Shown here piece by piece: positions 5,822 to 10,848 of a DNA stretch of 10,848 nt; position 1 is the stretch's first letter; every line of letters starts with the position of its first letter. The position numbers and the translations under genes are program-made. The notes under the pieces were generated by a model, which did no database searches, had not been told where the DNA came from, and worked only from the letters and a program-made list of their open reading frames with translations. The stretch is taken from assembly GCF_937875145.1 (NCBI RefSeq), contig NZ_CALNCS010000086.1:1-10848 (forward strand). The letters run 5' to 3'. This DNA is from Alkalibaculum bacchi (GTDB lineage Bacteria > Bacillota > Clostridia > Eubacteriales > Alkalibacteraceae).

Positions 5822-7408
5822 ATGAACGGAACTGGAAAGCTTATCAAGCTTTTGGTACGCCAAAATGCTTTAAAAATTACCATATGGATTATTTCTATAG
5901 TAGCTACTACTGTTAGCGTAGCCTTTGCTTATGGCGATGTATATAAAACAAAAGAAGAACTTTACGGCTTTGCTTTGACCATGGATAATCCAGCCATGAA
6001 AGCCATGCTAGGCCCTGGATACGATGTTGAAAAGTACAATCTTGGCGCTGCCCTTGCTACTGAGATGCTCCTTTTTACAGCTATTGCAATCATCATTATG
6101 AATATCCTCTTTGTCAGTTCAAGCACTCGTAAAGATGAAGAAGAAGGTAGGCTTGAAATGATTCGCGCTTTGCCTACAGGTCGATTATCTTATCTCATGG
6201 CTTCTGGAATTAAGATTCTAATGCTTAATCTGCTCCTAAGTATACTTACGGGTATTGGCTTAGGTCTAGTGGGTCTTGAGGGGGTTACATGGGAATCTTC
6301 TTTTCTATATGGTGCTATTTTAGGGGCAACAGGCTTATGTTTTGCTGGACTGACATCTTTCTTTGCCCAACTTTCAGATACTTCTAGAGGAACATCTAGC
6401 CTATCTTTTGGTGCACTTATTGTGTTTTATATCTTTCGAGCAATAGGAGATGTCAGCTTAGAAGGGCTTGCCCTTATTTCTCCACTAGGGTGGACTGTTC
6501 GAACAGGAGTATTTGTGGATAATGAGTGGTGGCCTGTACTCGCATTAATAGTAACTGGGGTAATATTTGCTGGTTTAGCTTTATACCTAAACATAAAGAG
6601 AGATATTAATGTAGGAATACTACCTACTCGCAGTGGTAGAGAACGAGCTCTGTGGTATTTAAAAACCTCATTAGGCTTAACTTGGAAATTAGAAAGAAAT
6701 AGTATTATTGTTTGGACTCTCGGGATTTTTCTCATGAGCGCAGCTTTTGGTGCCATACTCGGAGATTTAGAGACTTATTTTTCAGATATGGAATACCTTC
6801 AAGCCTTTCTACCTCAGGGTGATGAGACAGATATGACACAGCGTTTTATTACTATGCTCATTCAAATTATGTCTATCTTTACAGCCATACCCGCAGTACT
6901 GACGATTTTAAGGCTAAAAAAGGACGAAAAACTAGGGCTTATGGAAAACTTCTACAGTCGCGCCCTTTCTCGAAATAAAGTAATGAGTAGTCATACGATT
7001 ATTGCCTTTCTCTCTACGATCATCATGCAAGGCTCCATTGGATTAGGGCTCTATCTTACTTCCATAGGAGTCATGGAGCAAAACCTTGTATTAGGCAATA
7101 CTATGGTAGAGGTATTTATCTATTTACCAGCAATTTGGGTCATAATCGGATTAAGCCTTCTATTCGTTGGGACGTGGTCTAAAGGCAGTAGCCTTGTATG
7201 GCTATATATTGTTTTTACTTTTATAGTATTATACCTTGGAAATCTCCTAGACTTTCCTCAGTGGCTAAATGATCTATCTACATTTAACCATATACCAGAA
7301 ATATCTCAAGACCTAATAAACTGGACCCCTGTATACGCTTTAAGTGCGCTAGCTTTATTTTTAGGATTTGTTGGATTTACTGGGTACAATAAGAGAGATA
7401 TACAGTAA
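5822..7408 (+). CDS. ABC-2 exporter permease, 12-segment (COG3559-like putative polyketide/antibiotic exporter)
   Basis: 528 residues with about twelve hydrophobic segments (near 18-37, 79-98, 124-150, 161-183, 194-210, 236-256, 295-315, 332-354, 391-409, 429-449, 457-474 and 502-522). This length and count match the COG3559 exporters, in which two six-segment ABC-2 halves are fused, and not a single-half permease. The duplication can be seen: RQNALKITIW at 13-22 corresponds to ERNSIIVWTL at 291-300, and STRKDEEEGRLEMIRALPTG (101-120) corresponds to the stretch starting RLKKDEKLGLMENFYSR at 364. The start lies 2 bases after the ATPase stop, and GGGG inside the ATPase end serves as ribosome site, so the two genes form an operon. 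A terminator follows. Inferred role: membrane channel of an efflux pump for a lipophilic antibiotic-like compound. Confidence 0.92.
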   Translation: MNGTGKLIKLLVRQNALKITIWIISIVATTVSVAFAYGDVYKTKEELYGFALTMDNPAMKAMLGPGYDVEKYNLGAALATEMLLFTAIAIIIMNILFVSSSTRKDEEEGRLEMIRALPTGRLSYLMASGIKILMLNLLLSILTGIGLGLVGLEGVTWESSFLYGAILGATGLCFAGLTSFFAQLSDTSRGTSSLSFGALIVFYIFRAIGDVSLEGLALISPLGWTVRTGVFVDNEWWPVLALIVTGVIFAGLALYLNIKRDINVGILPTRSGRERALWYLKTSLGLTWKLERNSIIVWTLGIFLMSAAFGAILGDLETYFSDMEYLQAFLPQGDETDMTQRFITMLIQIMSIFTAIPAVLTILRLKKDEKLGLMENFYSRALSRNKVMSSHTIIAFLSTIIMQGSIGLGLYLTSIGVMEQNLVLGNTMVEVFIYLPAIWVIIGLSLLFVGTWSKGSSLVWLYIVFTFIVLYLGNLLDFPQWLNDLSTFNHIPEISQDLINWTPVYALSALALFLGFVGFTGYNKRDIQ

Positions 7409-7470
7409 AGCAGTACCACGTTATCTACTATACACATTAAACTTCTATCTCATTATCATTAATACATAAA

Positions 7471-7500
7471 AACCCACAGCTGATAGTGGGTTCTTCTTTT
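7471..7500 (+). terminator. Terminator of the ABC-2 exporter operon
   Basis: A perfect 7-base stem AACCCAC/GTGGGTT (7471-7477 with 7486-7492) has an 8-base loop and is followed by TTCTTCTTTT. It lies 62 bases after the permease stop. Confidence 0.85.
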
Positions 7501-7546
7501 ACTATTTTATCTCATTAGTTGTAATTAAATTATAATTATACATTTA

Positions 7547-7589
7547 TTATAATATTATAAAACAATGCACTTGCATTAAAATATTATAA
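7547..7589. repeat. Nested AT-rich inverted repeat
   Basis: The outer arms TTATAATATT (7547-7556) and AATATTATAA (7580-7589) are exact reverse complements. Inside them, AATGCA (7564-7569) and TGCATT (7572-7577) form a second perfect dyad around two bases. AATATTATAA also occurs at 7551-7560, making a 10-base direct repeat at 29-base spacing, so the outer pairing is ambiguous. Confidence 0.5.
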
Positions 7590-7667
7590 GTGATACCCTT
7601 TAAAGGGATATTCTAAGTTTTTCCATTTGAAAAGTAGGTACACTTACATTACTTTATATGTCGCAGC

Positions 7668-7684
7668 AATCACCTCCTATGATT
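7668..7684 (+). promoter_or_regulatory. Leader hairpin presenting an anti-Shine-Dalgarno sequence
   Basis: AATCA (7668-7672) pairs with TGATT (7680-7684) around the loop CCTCCTA. Bases 7669-7678, ATCACCTCCT, are identical to the 3' end region of bacterial 16S rRNA. CCTCC (7673-7677) can pair with GGAGG (7729-7733), the ribosome site of the MFS gene. Translational control is an inference from complementarity only. Confidence 0.3.
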
Positions 7685-7741
7685 GTTTATATAAAAAACA
7701 CAGCAAATATGTAACGAAAAAATAATTTGGAGGGAAGAAAT

Positions 7742-8932
7742 TTGAAAGACGATACTCAAAAATTTATTGTTACAATTAGTATCCTGGGATTTATGGGTTT
7801 TTTAGCAAATGGAGATAATTATGCAGTGGCTCCATTACTGATCAATATATCCAAGGATTTAAACATTACGATTACCCAAACTGGACTCTCTGTAACATCC
7901 TATATGCTTTGTTTTGGAATTTTTACTATTTTTTTTGGTCCTTTAGGCGATCGATTTGGAAAGACTAGGATTATCAATATAGCTGCTTTTGGAACCGCCA
8001 TATTTAGTATGCTGGGTGCATTATCTTATAATCTACCATCTTTAATCTTTTTCAGGTCTGTCAATGGAGCCTTTGGCGCAGGAATTTTCCCAGTTTCTAT
8101 TGCTTTTATAGGTGGATGTTGTACAGATAAAAACAGACAAAAATGGATAGCAAAATTCTTTGGGATGATGTTTCTTGGTGGTGCATCTGCCACAGCTATA
8201 GGAGGAGCCATCGCTTATTTTGGTTCTTGGCGAGCCGTTTACTTTATTTATGGTTTCCTAGAATTAATTGTTGCCTTTATGATGCTAAAATCTCTAGAAA
8301 AAGAGCCTGGTGTCATAAATAAATTGGATATTGTAGGAGTATATAGGAAGGCATTTGCGAATAAGGAATTAGTCAAAGTTATTTGCACCATTTTTTTAGT
8401 TGGCTTTAGTGTTTTTGGAACTTTTACTTATTCCGGTCAGTTTATTACGGATCATACAGGATACAATATTTTAACAGTGGGCTTAATCCTAACCGTTTTT
8501 GGACTGGGCACCGTTATTGGAGGAAGATTAGCACCGCGACTACGACAAAAATACAATAAGAAATTCGTGCCTGCTGCAGCAATCCTAGGAACTGTTTCTT
8601 TAGCTATATTATTCTTTGCCACTACACCGCTACTCTTGTCGATTGGATTATTTGGATTTGGTTACGCCTTTATATCTATTCACTCTACCCTTACGACAAT
8701 CGCTCAAGGTCTTATGCCTCAATTAAGGGGAACGGTTATGTCCTTGGTATCATTTGGTCTGTTTGGAGGGGGTGCTTTAGGTACCTTTGTAAACGGTATC
8801 GTTATCCAAAACTCAGAAATCAAATGGACCTATGCTATTGGTGCTATTCTCATGGCCATCGTATTCTTCATGACTTCAAAAGTTGTCGATGTAAGTATTC
8901 GTAAAGAAGAAGCGGGAGCATTTCCTGCATAA
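7742..8932 (+). CDS. MFS transporter, 12 transmembrane segments (DHA1/AraJ-like)
   Basis: 396 residues from a TTG start. I chose TTG at 7742 because GGAGGG (7729-7734) lies 7 bases before it. An in-frame TTG at 7727 overlaps that ribosome site and cannot be served by it. The protein has two blocks of about six hydrophobic segments. MFS motif A is GPLGDRFGKTR at 66-76, between segments 2 and 3, and a glycine-rich segment 5 (GGASATAIGGAIAYFGSWRA) corresponds to the antiporter-type motif C region. Asp25 lies in segment 1 in the NGDNYAVAPLL context typical of this family. A proton-driven exporter of small molecules is the best guess, but a sugar or amino-acid efflux role is equally open. It has its own leader and terminator, so it is a single-gene unit. 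Confidence 0.92.
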   Translation: MKDDTQKFIVTISILGFMGFLANGDNYAVAPLLINISKDLNITITQTGLSVTSYMLCFGIFTIFFGPLGDRFGKTRIINIAAFGTAIFSMLGALSYNLPSLIFFRSVNGAFGAGIFPVSIAFIGGCCTDKNRQKWIAKFFGMMFLGGASATAIGGAIAYFGSWRAVYFIYGFLELIVAFMMLKSLEKEPGVINKLDIVGVYRKAFANKELVKVICTIFLVGFSVFGTFTYSGQFITDHTGYNILTVGLILTVFGLGTVIGGRLAPRLRQKYNKKFVPAAAILGTVSLAILFFATTPLLLSIGLFGFGYAFISIHSTLTTIAQGLMPQLRGTVMSLVSFGLFGGGALGTFVNGIVIQNSEIKWTYAIGAILMAIVFFMTSKVVDVSIRKEEAGAFPA

Positions 8933-8943
8933 TATCCCTAAGG

Positions 8944-8977
8944 GGTCGTAGAGTTTATCTTACGGCTTCTTTTTTTT
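8944..8977 (+). terminator. Terminator of the MFS gene
   Basis: The stem GGTCGTAG (8944-8951) pairs with CTTACGGCT (8959-8967) through G-C, A-U and G-U pairs, and ends in a uridine-rich tail with seven consecutive T at 8971-8977. It lies 11 bases after the MFS stop. Confidence 0.8.
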
Positions 8978-9047
8978 ATAATTTTACTTTTCAAATTCAC
9001 CTAATACTTTAATGGATATTATTACAGTAAATACCATTATATCGCAA

Positions 9048-9185
9048 TTAATATATGTCTTTTCCCCTTAAATTCTTATAATAAACCACTACTAATATTG
9101 CGTTTATTCCAATGACAAAGATGATATAGAAAATTATAAAACTAACAAATATTACCTGGATAATATCTCCATATATAAATTGCAT
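9048..9185 (-). CDS. Small single-segment hydrophobic membrane protein, unrecognised
   Basis: 45 residues, beginning MQFIYGDIIQVIFVSF and ending VVYYKNLRGKDIY. One hydrophobic segment spans about residues 8-36, and the basic end KNLRGK suggests a C-terminus facing the cytoplasm. AAGGGG at 9200-9195 (minus strand) lies 9 bases before the ATG. A longer frame from 9377 exists but has no ribosome site and overlaps the FNT leader, so I prefer 9185. The coding sequence is duplicated upstream in a 99-bp direct repeat. Between the copies, substitutions are mostly conservative at protein level (I/M, L/F, V/L, V/A, K/R) with no indels, which suggests a sequence once kept as protein. I recognise no family. 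Expression and function are unproven, and it could be a decaying remnant. Confidence 0.45.
   Translation of the reverse strand: MQFIYGDIIQVIFVSFIIFYIIFVIGINAILVVVYYKNLRGKDIY
9053..9151. repeat. 99-bp direct repeat, copy 1
   Basis: Aligns without gaps to 9184-9282 (offset 131 bases). I count 12 mismatches by hand, so about 88% identity. An exact run of 22 or more bases covers 9113-9141 apart from its edges. On the minus strand this copy covers most of the hydrophobic segment and C-terminus of the 45-residue protein. Confidence 0.9.
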
Positions 9186-9295
9186 ATGCCTTTTCCCCTT
9201 AAATTCCTGTAATAAGCTACTAAAAATATTGCATTTATTCTCATGACAAAGATGATATAGAAAATTATAAAAATAGCAAATAATGCTAGTATTAT
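9152..9295 (-). pseudogene. Start-less second copy of the small membrane protein
   Basis: This open frame of 47 codons reads a hydrophobic run FAIFIIFYIIFVMRINAIF followed by LVAYYRNLRGKGI, clearly the paralogue of the intact copy (FVSFIIFYIIFVIGINAIL, then VVVYYKNLRGKDI). No ATG, GTG or TTG precedes the hydrophobic segment before an upstream TAA at 9298-9296, and no ribosome site is present. The tail after GKGI is unlike the intact copy and runs on to a TAA at 9154-9152. It overlaps the start of the intact copy by 34 bases and supplies its ribosome site. Best read as the 5' copy of a tandem duplication that has lost its start. Confidence 0.45.
9184..9282. repeat. 99-bp direct repeat, copy 2
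   Basis: Partner of 9053-9151. The offset of 131 bases is not a multiple of three, so the two encoded peptides lie in different frames and overlap at the junction. Confidence 0.9.
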
Positions 9296-9325
9296 TTAAT
9301 AGTTTATGGTATATTTTAAATGTAG

Positions 9326-9359
9326 TTTGTGATAATTTTATTAATAAATTAATCACAAA
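9326..9359. promoter_or_regulatory. 34-bp near-perfect palindrome upstream of the FNT gene
   Basis: TTTGTGAT (9326-9333) and ATCACAAA (9352-9359) are exact reverse complements around an AT-only centre containing TATTAATA. Only two of the 17 base pairs fail to match. It ends 20 bases before the FNT start codon. GATAAT at 9331-9336, preceded by TG at 9328-9329, would be an extended -10 inside the left arm, so binding there would control the FNT promoter. It could equally be a leader hairpin. Confidence 0.5.
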
Positions 9360-9379
9360 TAATTTTTGGGGGTGCACTC

Positions 9380-10168
9380 ATGTTTCAAGAAGAAATTCTT
9401 AGTGTAGCAACTGCTGCGAAGAAAAAATGGACCTTTTTAAGAGATAATCCTATGGGCTATTTAATTTCAGCCATGATGTCAGGTATGTTTATAGGATTTG
9501 GATCAATTCTTATAGGTTGCGTAGCAGGAATGATGACTGGTATACCTTTTGTAAAACTAATACAAGGATTTAGCTTTTGTGTTGGTTTGAGTCTAGTTAT
9601 CATCGCGGGAGCAGAATTGTTTACAGGAAATAACTTTGTTATGGCTGTAGGCTCTATTAAAGGGACTGTAACGTGGAAAGAGACAGCAAAAGTTTGGTTA
9701 ATGTGTTATGTAGGTAATTGGATTGGTTCTATATTAGCGGCTGTGGCATTCTACGCTTCAGGACTTAATTTCGAAGGAATGACAGAAGCTGTTGCTGCTA
9801 CTGCTTATGCAAAAATGACTATTCCTTTAGGGCAATTATTTATTCGCGCTATTTTCTGTAATATTCTAGTATGTTTGGCTGTATGGAGTGCTACTCGTGC
9901 TAAATCCGAGAGTGGCAAGTTAATTATGGTCTTTTGGTGTATATATCCTTTCGTCGCAATGGGCTTCGAGCATAGTGTTGCTAATATGAGCACTTTAACT
10001 ATGGGACTATTAAACCCAGCTGGTCATGCTATAACCTTATCTGGTTACTTCTACAATCTCTTCTTTGTTACTATAGGTAATATGATTGGTGGTATCGTTT
10101 TTGTAGCTCTTCCTTATCTCTCTATAGCTCGTGATACGAAAAAATCAGAAGCTATTGAAAGCAATTAA
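9380..10168 (+). CDS. Formate/nitrite transporter (FNT) family channel
   Basis: 262 residues with six predicted membrane segments, the standard FNT fold, which forms a pentamer of independent pores in the cytoplasmic membrane. Hallmarks are IIAGAELFTGNNFVMAVG (74-91, the broken second helix with the omega loop, Thr82), GNWIGS (112-117), FCNILVCLAVW (159-169), and GFEHSVANM (195-203) with the conserved pore histidine 198. The start NPMGYLISAMMSG resembles NirC more than FocA, but formate, nitrite and hydrosulfide branches cannot be separated safely here. GGGGGTG (9368-9374) lies 5 bases before the ATG. No pyruvate formate-lyase, nitrite reductase or sulfite reductase gene is adjacent, so context does not decide the substrate. 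It is a single-gene unit with a palindromic promoter region and its own terminator. Confidence 0.95.
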   Translation: MFQEEILSVATAAKKKWTFLRDNPMGYLISAMMSGMFIGFGSILIGCVAGMMTGIPFVKLIQGFSFCVGLSLVIIAGAELFTGNNFVMAVGSIKGTVTWKETAKVWLMCYVGNWIGSILAAVAFYASGLNFEGMTEAVAATAYAKMTIPLGQLFIRAIFCNILVCLAVWSATRAKSESGKLIMVFWCIYPFVAMGFEHSVANMSTLTMGLLNPAGHAITLSGYFYNLFFVTIGNMIGGIVFVALPYLSIARDTKKSEAIESN

Positions 10169-10190
10169 AATATTGTAAATTTGAAATTAT

Positions 10191-10202
10191 ATCACAAATA
10201 AT
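10191..10202. repeat. 12-base repeat flanking the FNT gene on its downstream side
   Basis: ATCACAAATAAT here is identical to 9352-9363, the right arm and flank of the palindrome upstream of the FNT gene. The shorter TTAATCACAA at 9349-9358 recurs at 10287-10296. Confidence 0.5.
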
Positions 10203-10236
10203 ACTTAATAGTTTGTTAATAATAGTTTAATATAAA

Positions 10237-10285
10237 AGTACCAGTGTGAATCTGTAATCGATTCATACTGGTACTCTTGTTATAA
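10237..10285 (+). terminator. Terminator of the FNT gene
   Basis: A 16-base stem at 10237-10252 and 10260-10275 has one G-U pair and a 7-base loop, followed by CTTGTTATAA. It is preceded by an A-rich stretch. The tail is only moderately T-rich, but the stem is strong and well placed. Confidence 0.75.
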
Positions 10286-10314
10286 TTTAATCACAATTCT
10301 CTCATCCTAGTTTA

Positions 10315-10348
10315 AACAGACTAATTGCTATATAGCACTTAGTCTGTT
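10315..10348 (-). terminator. Terminator hairpin overlapping the end of the DegV gene
   Basis: AACAGACTAA (10315-10324) pairs with TTAGTCTGTT (10339-10348), and the centre TGCTATATAGCA (10326-10337) is itself a perfect palindrome. Only one pair of 17 is mismatched. On the minus strand it starts within the last codons and contains the TAA stop, then runs into TTTAAAC. The T-tail is short. Confidence 0.6.
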
Positions 10349-10848
10349 CTCTTATTACCCCAAAAGAATAGATTAACCGTTCCAGGGCCCGTATGACTAC
10401 CAATGGTCGTTCCAATATTGGATAGTTGAACTTTACCGTTTAATTTGGGGAACTTTTCTTCTATAATTTGAGCTAACTTTTGTGCATCTTCCAGAGCATC
10501 CGCATGTGAAATGAAACATTTTCTTTTATAGTCTAAACCATCTTCAGCATGCCCAATCATCTGATTTAAAGTCTGATTGATTACTTTTTTCTTCCCTCTG
10601 ACTTTAAATCGGGGAATGAGATGCCCTTCCATATCAATGTTCAAAAGTGGATTGATATTTAGCATATTGCCAACCCATCCTGAAACTTTTGACACCCGAC
10701 CTCCTCGAACGAGATAGGTTAAATCTGAAACAAAAAACCAGTGATGCATATTGAGCTTATACTCTTTAATCCAGTTATATAATGCATCTAAATTTTTGCC
10801 CTCATCTCGCAAATCTGCAAGGGTTTCCATAAGTAGTCCCAATCCTCC
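10339..10848 (-). CDS. DegV family fatty-acid-binding protein, N-terminus cut by the right edge
   Basis: The frame is open to the window edge (GGA GGA then TTG GGA), giving 169 residues of the C-terminal part. DegV proteins are about 280-290 residues, so roughly 110-120 are missing. The TTG at 10842 is internal and not the start. Family features are WFFVSDLTYLVRGGRVSK (a form of the DLxYLxxGGR motif), GWVGNMLNINPLLNIDMEG, KVRGKKKVINQTL, and near the end NIGTTIGSHTGPGTVNLFF, where the IGTTIGSHTGPG segment is the usual C-terminal binding motif. DegV (FakB-like) proteins bind a fatty acid and, with the kinase FakA, present it for phosphorylation and phospholipid synthesis. Whether this paralogue does so is not shown, and no fakA gene is in the window. 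A hairpin terminator overlaps its stop codon. Confidence 0.93.
   Translation of the reverse strand, partial: GGLGLLMETLADLRDEGKNLDALYNWIKEYKLNMHHWFFVSDLTYLVRGGRVSKVSGWVGNMLNINPLLNIDMEGHLIPRFKVRGKKKVINQTLNQMIGHAEDGLDYKRKCFISHADALEDAQKLAQIIEEKFPKLNGKVQLSNIGTTIGSHTGPGTVNLFFWGNKRTD

Larger units (their letters stand above)
7501..7741 (+). other. Gene-free, palindrome-rich region upstream of the MFS gene
   Basis: No reading frame here has support on either strand. The stretch holds a nested AT-rich inverted repeat (7547-7589), a perfect palindrome CCCTTTAAAGGG (7596-7607), a spaced dyad AAAGTA-N13-TACTTT (7631-7655) and a small hairpin showing CCTCCTA in its loop (7668-7684). The MFS ribosome site follows. 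A possible but weak promoter is TTGAAA (7627-7632) with TACTTT 17 bases on (7650-7655), and the spaced dyad would fill its spacer. A regulatory leader is likely, but its mechanism is not identifiable. Confidence 0.4.

Noticed and set aside
6427..6756. Minus-strand frame of 109 codons inside the ABC-2 permease gene.
   Set aside because: It is a shadow of a well-supported membrane protein on the plus strand, with no ribosome site and no recognisable content.
7660..7678. Minus-strand AGGAGGTG as a ribosome site for a small antisense gene.
   Set aside because: The only downstream frame is a six-codon one from TTG, and the next ATG is followed at once by a stop.
7727..7741. In-frame upstream TTG start for the MFS gene.
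   Set aside because: It overlaps the GGAGGG ribosome site that properly serves the TTG at 7742.
8981..9040. A 17-codon minus-strand frame beginning ATG at about 9038, and a bulged hairpin AATGG/CCATT at 9011-9038.
   Set aside because: The peptide has no ribosome site or homology signal. The hairpin is short, AT-rich and lacks a T-tail on either strand.
9053..9282. The two direct repeats as a CRISPR array or an insertion sequence.
   Set aside because: There are only two long diverged copies with protein-like structure, no spacers of regular length, no terminal inverted repeats and no transposase or cas gene.
9326..9359. The palindrome as a CRP, FNR or Rex site.
   Set aside because: Half-site spacing does not fit CRP or FNR, and the half-site sequence does not fit Rex.
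9048..9377. A 109-residue minus-strand frame starting at 9377.
   Set aside because: It has no ribosome site at 9377, overlaps the FNT ribosome site and palindrome, and its N-terminal half reads the repeat in a different frame from the well-formed 45-residue protein at its end.

Overview
The window looks like a chromosomal segment of a low-GC Gram-positive bacterium, most likely a clostridial member of the Bacillota. The evidence is the AT-rich base composition, AGGAGG-type ribosome binding sites, a TTG start, and gene families typical of this group: a Bce-type peptide-antibiotic module, a DegV protein and a COG3559-like exporter. The genus cannot be fixed from the sequence.

Layout. Positions 1-4129, all minus strand, hold a complete-order Bce-type detoxification module read leftwards: response regulator, intramembrane-sensing histidine kinase, ABC ATPase, and a BceB-like FtsX permease that runs off the left edge. 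A strong candidate promoter with a BceR-type operator sits between the kinase and ATPase genes, so the transporter genes probably have their own inducible promoter. Directly upstream (4191-4664, minus) is a free methionine-(R)-sulfoxide reductase. Positions 4917-7408 (plus) hold a two-gene ABC-2 exporter, an ATPase and a 12-segment permease with visible internal duplication, closed by a terminator. Positions 7742-8932 (plus) hold a 12-segment MFS transporter that starts at TTG, preceded by a palindrome-rich leader and followed by a terminator. Positions 8978-9379 are the least ordinary stretch: a 99-bp direct repeat (about 88% identical, no indels) encoding one intact and one start-less copy of a tiny one-segment membrane protein on the minus strand, next to a 34-bp near-perfect palindrome. 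Positions 9380-10168 (plus) hold a formate/nitrite (FNT) family channel with its own terminator. The right end (10339 to the edge, minus) is the C-terminal part of a DegV fatty-acid-binding protein.

Functionally the window is a patchwork of independent small transcription units dominated by membrane transport. Two of the export systems (the Bce module and the ABC-2 pair), and possibly the MFS protein, plausibly deal with toxic compounds. The FNT channel points to anaerobic formate, nitrite or hydrosulfide traffic. I see no tRNA, rRNA, CRISPR array, transposase or phage gene. The novelty is at the level of regulatory DNA and the duplicated micro-gene, not a large new system.
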